Source: Xiphias gladius (taxonomy: Eukaryota > Chordata > Actinopteri > Istiophoriformes > Xiphiidae). Taken from it: a DNA stretch of 64,000 bases. Under the pieces are notes generated by a model, which was not told the origin of the DNA, ran no database searches, and worked only from the letters and a program-made list of their open reading frames with translations. How positions within the stretch are numbered: the first letter of the stretch is position 1; every line of letters starts with the position of its first letter. The stretch spans positions 23,502,501-23,566,500 of the forward strand of contig NC_053400.1 in assembly GCF_016859285.1 (NCBI RefSeq). Reading direction: 5' to 3'. The position numbers and the translations under genes are program-made. This document shows, one piece after another, positions 25,301-35,900 of the stretch.

Positions 25301-26883
25301 GTCCTGTAAAAAAACGACCCCACAGGTCGCATGTGCCTGCATTTCATTACGACCCATTGTTACATTTTGTCGTTCGGCGGCCTCTAGTGGGTGTAGCAAT
25401 TAATGACGGGAGCAAAGGAGGAAGTCGGGGGACGCCGTAGAGAGCTCAACAAAGTTTACTATTGTAACCATGACGACCAAGGTCCTCTAACCTCAACCAA
25501 GTACTAAATTTAACCCAAACCATGATCTTTTCCTAAACCTATCCAAGTGGTTTTTGTACCTAAAACCTGACCAAACCATGACAGTCCCCCAACCTCACCA
25601 TTGTAACCATGACGACGGAATTTCCATAGGCCTGCCTGTAGGGATGTTGTTTCTGGAGTAGGGTCAAGACAAATGACCTCTATGGTCATTCAGGTTGGAG
25701 GACTTGTTTGTTTTGACACAGAGTTGGTTCAGACTTGTGTTTCCCACACAAAAGCTGCTTCTACCGGGGCTTTTTCAGCTTGTGCACAGAAATGGGGGCG
25801 CCGGGTAACAGGTTAAGATGTTCCTTGAAAGTAAACAAAGGTGTTGAAGGATGAACAATACGTAAGTTTGATATCCGCAGAACAGCTCCTCTGTATCTAA
25901 GTGAAAATTGAGCCCCATACCTGGAACATAAAGGAAGATGAAAATGTTCAGAGTGTCTAGTAGGATGTGAATGAATGACTAAATCAGTTTGAAAAAATTA
26001 TGAAAAAATCTTAGACACCAGTGAGCCCTGAAATGAAGTTCTATAAATATACATCCAAGCCGGTAGTAGAAGATCCTGTTGAAAAGTGAGACAGTTCAAA
26101 GATTAAGATAACGGAAAAGAGGAGTTGATGATTCATAACTATGAGAAGAGGAAGCTTCGAATCGGTATGAAAAAGTTTAAGATGTACTCAACCATGCAGT
26201 ATTAGAGTAAGTAAGGATAGATCAGACTATATTACATTGCAGGAGGGCATGACTGATTTGTTAGGTGTGAAATTTGTCTAGTTACAGCAAGAGCTCTCTT
26301 CGCTTTTCTTAATAGCAAAGTCAATGTGCTGCTTCCATGGAAGTTTGTAAAGTTAACGTTCTCACTTTTCTGGTAGTCAATATATGCTTGTAACTCAACG
26401 TCCATCTTTGAGCAGCATTGAATTAGACTTTGTTCAAATCAAGTGACAGTTTATTAATTTTAAACCGTGCAGCATATTTTTCCAGATCCTTGTTTGCCTC
26501 AGACTCAAGTACTGCTTTATTGTGAAGTAAATAATGAGATTTGGATCATGAGCAAAAATTACCAGCAATATTGTGTTGGATATCATAGTTTCATCATCCT
26601 GAGTACTGAATATTTATTTCTTGTTTATTCATTTATATGCCGGAATTTGTATGATGGAAAGGCAAAATCAAACTTCAAGTTAAAGTTTATGTAAGCTTAG
26701 TGTCTCTGCTGGCGTGTGTCCTCATCTGCAGCGTCTGGGCTGCAGAACAATAAAGGAAATGTACGGCCTCCAGCTCTGCCAACACAGAGGTGCTTTGTGG
26801 GTAATTTATTGGCAAAGAGGTAATGTACAGGACAGAGGGACAGCCTTTTGTACCAGCAAGGTCAATCTAATTCTCCCAATCTG

Positions 26884-26941
<58 letters not shown>

Positions 26942-29900
26942 GACCGAGACAGAACAATCTCACACATTCACACAGTTCTGTGAATTAAGCCTAAGAATAT
27001 GATCACTGATCAATAAACCCAAATCTGGACGATGTGACAAATACCCCGTTCTTCTCTAAAGTTTCTACTGACACACACACACACACACAAATAGTGCAGC
27101 AGACCCAGCTGGCTGATGACAGATGTCTGATCATAAACTTTATCACTCAGCATCGTTTCCTGTCTGTGAAATGGCTCCTCCAGGACCAAAAACCTCCTGC
27201 ACTGAAACAGAAAGATGAAACACACACTTTCATCTGCTGTATTTGTCAATCTGAAACAGCAGGTGGAACACAGCAGTTTGTCACAAAAATCACGCTCAAA
27301 AGTAAAAAGGTCATGTATATTTCTATCATCTAAAGTACAGTATACAGTATGTAATGATCCTGCATTGACAGGGAGTGATTTTTTTTTCCTTACTTTGATT
27401 TCTGAGGGAGTTTAAAATCGTACGATTTCAGCTAAATTTATTTCATCCAGAAACCCTTGGTTGGGTTATTTTAGTAACTTACAGCTGATGATCCTGAAGC
27501 TGCACAAATGAAGCTCAGAACAGATCCTTTAATCAATCAATCGCACGCCATTGATTCTCCGACCTCGCTTAACTTCGTAATTGTCAGTTTTGTTTTGTTT
27601 TGTTTTGTTTTGTTTCCTGGTCGGAGAAAAGAGAAAAGTCAGTTTGTTTTTCCGTTTGTACTCTTGTTTTTATCTTTTGACTAAAACTACAGGATGGCAT
27701 TTTAATGCTTGAAGTTAATATGCCTTTTGTGCAGCAGACATTTTGCCATGTCAAGGTAAAAAAAGCGCAGGTGTAAATAACAAAATTGATGATGCCTGAA
27801 TTCCATTTAGCTCCGCAGCCATACCAGTCAACCCCGTCTCCTAGATATTGTCTTATACTGTAAACAGCACGTTTGAAAGACCAAATACGGTTTTGTAGGA
27901 AAAATAATTTGCAACCTGATTATGTTTTCTATTAAAGTAATGAGGATATGTTGTTAATTTATATATCTGGCAAGTTGCAAAAATGTTGATACTGAAAATA
28001 TCAGTAAAACACAGAAGACGCATTTGTTTTCCACCAAAATATCGGATCTTGCAGTTCAATATCCACTTGTAATGACTGCAACATTATTAAAACTTTGTTT
28101 GGTTATGTTTGTGTATGCTTTGTTTGGGCACTCACAGAACCTGGTTGAGGTTAGGGAAAGATCGTGGTTTGGTTTGATTCAGAAAAAGTTCACAGTGATT
28201 TCAGACACAGCATGTTTATTCACATTTAACCGAAACCAGGATCTGTCCCCAGCCCTGACCAAAGTGCTTTTACCCCTGAACACACGTGATCCAGCCAGCG
28301 ATAATGTCGCCACCACAGCGCAGCTGGGAAAATAGTTTATACAAATATTCACCATTCAGCCACAACACTGAAACCAGTTATCGGTTTTAATGCTGTGGCT
28401 GAATGGTACATAAATGCCATTTCTAAGGGGCAGGCTTGAACCAGTACTATGAAAATTAGCTTTACCCTAACTCTGGTGTAATATATCAAATGACAACATT
28501 TATGAACAAATAATATAAAATGAATATATAAAATGCTGGATTATAATAGGCCTGCTACCTGCCCCTGTGTTTTCAGTGTGTCAGTCGGTTTATGGTCATT
28601 CGATTAAACACAACTTTATTTACAAATGTACAACGTGTCGGCACAATATAAACTAAAATTTAAAGGTCTTAAAACCAGATTATGAAAAATGGCTCCTGTA
28701 CAAGACAGGGCCAGAAACAAATGTCCTGATAAATGCAGGACCTGCGTCTGTTGATATTGTACTTTGCAATCAATCAAATGAACAAAAACAATTAAACCAC
28801 AGTGAAACAGTCACTATTGTCAGCCACGACCTCACGGTCCTGAAAAAAGGATGAAGCTTATATAAGAAGCTGTTGTGGCTAATCAGGAATAAACATGTCT
28901 GTTCAATATAGTGGTGGAAATGTTTAAAGGAAACCGATCAGGCATATTTGACAAGTGCATTTTCAGGCTATTTTTTTTAAGTTAACCTAGTGGCCAAGTG
29001 TATGAAGTATCTAATAAGAAACAAGCGTGAGACTGGGTTTTATCTGCCAATGGTCCAGACTCTCCACTTCATTAGCGGTTTAAATGACTCCGCTTTTACG
29101 GGCTGCAAGTGGGAGATGAGGCCAGCAGCGGAGACAATAGAGCCTGACAACTGCATTACTTCACATTAGCACCAGCTGCCAACACATAACACACCCCAAC
29201 ACACACTCTGTCGCCCAAACCCCCCAAACCTCCCCTGATACAACTGATGCAGAGAGAAAAATCAAAAACTGTAAAAGATTACAAACACACAGACATGCTG
29301 TAGCTATGTTTCTGCTCTCAGGAGTCAAGTCAGTAAAGAAATATGAAAAACATCAGTGGTGGACAGTGACTACGTACATTTACTCAAGTACTATACTTGT
29401 ACTTTACTTGACTATGTCCATTTGATCCCACTTTATACTCCTACTGCACTACATTTCTGGGAGAAATGTTAGTCCTTTCTATTCCACTACATTCAAGTAA
29501 CAGCTATGTTTACTGGTTACTTTTCAAATTTTACATGTAAAAGTAATATAAAATACAATGTTCCCAACATTCTTTGACCTGTGAGCGCCCACAAAAAAAG
29601 GCGTCATGGGTTTCAAAGGACATTTTCTTTCTAAACTTCTCAGATGGTTTCGTTTCAATAACCGTTTAAGGCACCCAGAGGTTAAATTATCCAATATTTC
29701 ATCAGAAAGCAAAACTCAGCGAAATAAAAAAAAAAATGCAAATTTTTGTGGCAGAATTTATTTTTTTCTTCTTTTTTCTCCCGTTAAGCATCTCACCATC
29801 CCCAGGTAGGGAATCACCTGACTAAACGACCTAACTGTCTGTTTAACTGTAAAAACCAGCTCCACTTCAATCTGCTACAACAGTAAAATGCTTCTTGCAC

Positions 29901-32900
29901 ATTGCTCAACTCTTTTTCGAGAAACGTGACTTTTTTTTTTTTTTTCCGAATTTTGACGTTTCCATCAACCTTTTCTAATGTGATACTTAAAAAATGTGCA
30001 TAAAAATACGTCGATGGAAACACGGCTATTGTCACATATCATGATACTTCACTATAGCTGCTTTCAGTAAAGGACCTGAATTCTTCTTTCACCACTAAAA
30101 TAAAGAGAGAAATAACAAACACGATGAAGGTTTTAGAGATGAAAACACATTAGTGACAAAGAGATGAAGACACGAAGAGGAATTTTATTGCCTCAGTGAA
30201 GATACCTATCGGGTTATGTATCTAAATTCGCTGACCGCTGCATGTTCTTCTCCTGCTCAGTGGTCCAGCGAGCAATCATGACCACAGCTGGACACACCAG
30301 TAATAAGGACCGATCGTCCCATGACCTGTTGGGTAAAATACGGCCTTTTAAAGGTTCACTGTTCTGCTCTCTGAGCTGCAAGGTGACCAAAAGGACGGCA
30401 AACTCTGAGATACAGGCAGTAACTACGGAAGAGGCTGCTGGAGGCAAGAACATGAGCTACATGCAGCATTTATAGTCATAAAGAATTCTTACGGTGCATC
30501 AGGGCAGTGAAGCCTGTTATGGAAGCGGCAGGACGAGTGCAGATAGGAGAGGGGTTCCTCTTTTTTCTTTCGTTTACAGACAGAATTTCATGCTCCACAA
30601 TCCTTTGAAATATTTTACAGGACAAGATAAGTCAAAATGAAGACAGCAGAATATGAGTCATTAAGATGTTTCATGCTTCAGCCAAGAAATGTCAATGAGG
30701 CACAAATGTGTGTTTTACCTGCAACAAGTCTCTTATTCATAAAGAGGGCTAGTCTCTCTGCAATGTTGGTGACGGGAGCGGAATGTATTAACACACTTAA
30801 ACCCAGAGATGTAAAGTTTCCCACTGAGTAAAGAGACACAACTAGACGGTGGCGTAAAGCTGAACTATGGGATCAGTTCCCACTCTATGCCACCAGGGCT
30901 TGTATTATGGGTTACATTTTTTTGTTTGCAAAAGTGTTTATTACCATCGAGAGCTCATTACACGTGGGCTGTTGATTTTGCTGCTCTCTCACTCGGTAAA
31001 AAACACAATGTCTGTGTTTATTGTGCCCCGTTCATTACGGCTGTTTTTGTAACATTTTTCTAGGGAAGTGAAACCACAAACACAACCTCACCCCGCCAAA
31101 ACTGTCATGTAACTTTTATCCTAAGAGAAACTGGCTCAAATCATACCCAAGCGGATTTCATAGGAATTTTGTAAACATTTGATTAATATACTCATTTGTA
31201 GTAAATCAGTTTAAAAGATATGGTCCACATCTTGAGTACGAAATATTACTTTGTTTTTTGAAGGATGAACAATAAGTGATCCACATCTCTCTGACCAGGT
31301 GCTGTTTGATTAGTGTGAACTCAACGGAGAGAAAGTAAAGGGTCTCACTTAATTTATCCAGTAATCTTTACATGTTGTTCCGTGTGTGTTAACGTGTGTT
31401 TAACTAAACGTCTCAGTTTAAAACAGCAGCTGAAGAAGCCACTCAGGATCCCAACAATCAAGTAATTTATATTACTATACTACACTATAACTATAGGGCG
31501 AATCATCAAGCATGAAAAGGCCACAACAATCTACTCATGCAATAGCAATATGCAGTATAGAATAGTACACAGTATTTGTACAGTGCGATGAGAAAAATGT
31601 ATTTGCTAAGTTTGTGTTTAAAGTGAGAAACTTTTCGCGTTTTTACATGATCTTGTTTTTACGTTAGAACAAGATATTTTGGTAATGCTTTATTTATAAG
31701 TTACTGGGCTGCTCTAAATATCTAAACTATACAATTAGTGACTTACACATTAAAATTAATTAATCAGTGTAAGTGATTTGGAACCACTCTAACCATTACG
31801 ACAGACACGATATAATTAACTCAAGATGAGTTTCTGTCCAGTCAAACTAATATTCTAGATGATCTATTTCCATACCAGAGAGCAATAATCAGCCACTGTT
31901 TTAAACAGGAAGATAACTTTGTTAAGTTTTTGCTTCTTTTTTATTGTCTTCAATCTCTATTTTTTGATTTTCCTTTTCCATGTGTTAATATTGTCTATTA
32001 TTGTTTTTAATCATCTTTTATATGGTATATTTTTCTATATTTATTTTGGCTATTATAATTTTTTAATTAATATTTTTAATTAATTTTTATTTTATTTTAT
32101 TTTAATCAATCTATGTTTTTTATTTTTGTTGTCAATTATGAAGCACAGCTGTGGAATAAACAGCATCGTCAGCTTTAAAGTCAGGCTTAGAGCTCATTTA
32201 AAGAGTCAAATTACTTCAATTTTGTATGTCGTGTCCTTGTTTATCCTGGTTTCCTTTGTAGCAGTCGTAGAGTGTTGCTTGTTATTAGCATTTGACTTGA
32301 ATGAATTGGCGCAAACAGTTTCAAATACATCATCAGTGGGGTGTTTATAGGCAGTGTTGCCAACTTAGAGCCTTTGTCGCTAGATTTAGCAACTTTTCAG
32401 ACCGCTTCAGCGACTTTTCCTTACAAAAGCACATAGCGAAAATATCTAGTGACTTTTTTGACAATAATTAGCTACTTTACGTAAGAAGAGAGTCGTCTGC
32501 GAGCGTGAGGTCAGACTTTCCCTCTGCAGGCAAACCTCTCTTTGCATCTTATTCATTTGACCACATGGCAGCTGACACAGACATAAATGAGCTTCTGACT
32601 TTCTCTCTGAGTGATCATTTTACAAGTAAATATGGCCAGAATCACAGCACAGCCGTTGTTTAACTTACGTGCACGAGTATGGTGATTTTGTCAGACTGCG
32701 TCGCAATTATAAAATCAGGATTTTAGCAGTGCAGAGCAGCTGCTTGGAAATAGCTTGGAAGTCACTGCTGCTTAACATGTAGTCTTGATGGGCTTAATGG
32801 ACATTGAGCGACTTTTCCCGATAGTATCCATCTGCAGCCTGCATGACCACAAGACACGACCACTTGATAGATACCATTGGTTGGTTTTAAAGCCAATTTC

Positions 32901-35900
32901 AAACGTGTTACCCAGTGACTCTTTAGTTGGCGTTATCTGGATAGAGTTACATTTAGAGAAGTACCAGAACCACCTCCTGCTACAATTTAAACCCCTACAC
33001 GTTCCACCCCTGTCTTGCAGTCTGCTGACAGTCCCTTCTCACTTTTCCAGCAGGCTCTGGCTACTTTCCATTGAAAGTCGTTGTTTAGAGCGGTGCCACA
33101 ACACTTTTCAACTACGTCCGTAATTATTTACATTGACCATATGCAGTCCGGCCACATACTAGGTTTTGACCTAGTCTTGTTTAATCTCATCAGCACAACC
33201 TTTTTTAAGTATTATGTCCTTTTTATTACATGTGCAAATAAATACACTTAACTAAACTTTTTTTTTATAATAGTTTATCTTCCATCTCATCTGTAAATTT
33301 TAAACTGCATTAACCCTCGACTGATGTCATCCACTTCAACAGAAGGGAGGGATGCAAGTTCATTTCTGTATTAGGTTGTCTCCGGTCGGAAGTCAAACAG
33401 CAAACGTTTCTGTTCGGCAGCAGAAGATGAACTTGTCACCTCTCTGACTGTTTACAGTTCAAACAACATCAAACCCTCCATCAGCTGCTTTATGAGGTCA
33501 AACGAGCAAATGGCTGTGAGATCCAGGAAGTAAGAGAAGCTTCGGAGCTCTCAGCTGTCCGCGGCATCATGGTACGGTTAGTTGTTCTTTAATGAGCGAC
33601 CTCGCTCTGCCAGCTGGCGCTCATGTTACTGCACAAAGCCTCAGACACAGGAGGGAAGAAGACACCTGTGTGAGAGCGAACATCGTGCCACATGTGCCTC
33701 ATAAGAGACACTGTAGACCAGTGCTAGCGTGGCAGTGATCACACCATTAAAGTTTAACGCACAGAGCTGGGAGCGGCGCCAGAAAAGGAAGACAGATGCA
33801 GCCGAGGCTGGTTGGCCGGGCTCTAAAAAGCCCAGGTTTACATCTACTCCTTTTCCGTCTATAAAATTTGATTAATCATGACTTTGTTAGAAATTTGCAC
33901 CACAAAAGTACAATATCAACGCTGTCAGGTCCCCCGTCCTCCATCTTGTGGCCCTGGCCTTGAAGAGGAACTCAAAATCTAGTTTCAGCCATAAACTCAA
34001 AATCTAGTTTTAAGCCATAAAATGTTTTAGTTTATACTTTTATGTTTTAGCAAAGTCAAATATGAGAACCGTAAAGCTGTAAACAGCAATTATTTTAATT
34101 ATCAGTCGATGTGACAATTATTTTTTTTAGTAATTGATTGATTGTTCAGTATATAAAGTTTAGTAAAATAGCTCAAAAGGCCTGTCACAATGCCCTTAAG
34201 CCCAAGTAAACAAATTCAAATTTCTTTTTTTGTCTGGCCATCAATCAAAAACCAAAAGATGTTGAGTTTACAAAAGGAAAATGACAAAAATAGCAAATGT
34301 CTTCTCTTCTGTGTTCACACATTTACAGCCACACACACAGCGTGAGAAGTGAAACAACAGCAAGGACTGCAAAAAATATTAAACTTTTAAACATAAAGCT
34401 TTGTTCTTTAAAACTTCTTTACTTTGTTTAAACTGTGCTTTATGCATCTTTCCACATGTGTGAGCAGCTCTGGGGGAGATATCTATATAGGCCGGATTAG
34501 ATACTGTACACTGTTGCGTAACGTAAGACAAAGTGATCTGACCGAGGCACATGACACCCTGGACACCACATGAAAAATTAACAACACGCACACTGATCTA
34601 TCCAAGTCATGGAGACCGGAACAGGCAACATGCACAGGGCTACTTTTTCTTTAAACGGGGCGGGTGAAAACTGATTTGGGCGGGTTGTTATAATTTGGGC
34701 ATGGAGAGATGCGAGGGGAAAGCGACAGTTGTTATAAAAACAACAGGAGGTTAGTTACTGATGTTTGACCCGCTTGTCAACATGATCAACAGTTGCAGCA
34801 GCAGCGGGGGCAGTGACACACAGCTCATGGCGGCGAAAAAGGGTACTTGTCTGAACCCGATTGTCGCAATTTGTGTCAAAAATCGTCACCGAGCAATTTA
34901 GTCTCAACTCTGCCAAAACTGAACACACAGACATGAAACACATATATTTAGATTCAATGGGACTTACACTTGTATGATGACACAAACAAAATAATTAAGA
35001 CAAATTCAGAGGTGAAAAACAACGACTCTCGCTGCTGAAGTTTCTGTGTCACTGGTGTCCTCTTCAGGGGACTTGACACAGTTAGTCTCGTGCTGGGTTT
35101 GATACACTGTGAATGTGATACTGACAATACCACTTAAATTACACGGAAGACCAGTTACGGATTCTGGTCGCCACTGGCCCTTAAGTAGCATTCGTATTTA
35201 TCGGCCACTTGACTGTTGTCGCAAATTGGTTGAGATCAGCTTTGAATGCTGATTGGGGGTCAGTTAAGCAGTTTTAAAGACGGTCTCTAATCAATAATCT
35301 TTTCGGACGGGTGTAGTTTATTAGGTGGTGATGATGATGGGAAGAGGCTGAAGGAGACTCCGCCGACACCGTCTTGATTGCATGTAAAGGTTTATTACAA
35401 AGAAGTACAGCGTCAGGTCAAGCATCTGCAGATCTGCTTGTGAGAGGGTGTGAAGCCAATGAACCACTCTCCAACTCAGCCCTGACCACCGACTCTTAAA
35501 CAAGGCCGTTGTCTTCCTAAGACACGTCACCAACATATGTTTTAATCATAAAGTGTTACCTCCCTTTTCAGACTGCGAGGCCCCCTCTGAGTCCCCCCGA
35601 TCTAGGGCCTCTACGATAACACATAAATCTGTCTCTGCATATTTAGCCATACACCTCACGGGTCGTCGGCCTACCTCTCAGTGTCTCTACTCTGGAGACA
35701 TCGACGTGGTCTTTTTTTAGTACGCCGTGTTGTACAGAGAGGTATTTTGATGATATTATACCTGTGTTCCTGTCTGAAATAAAGGAGCCCTGTCAGCAAC
35801 GGACCAATACTAATGCAATTTCCCCTCCCTGTCGTTGAAAACCAGAGCCAATCACGTTCGCTTCCCCTGACCACAAATCCGGTCATGTACACTGACCCGG

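Noticed and set aside
32785..33123. 112-codon plus-strand open frame
   Set aside because: No recognised domain, flanked by repeat-like sequence, no splice partner; probably chance.
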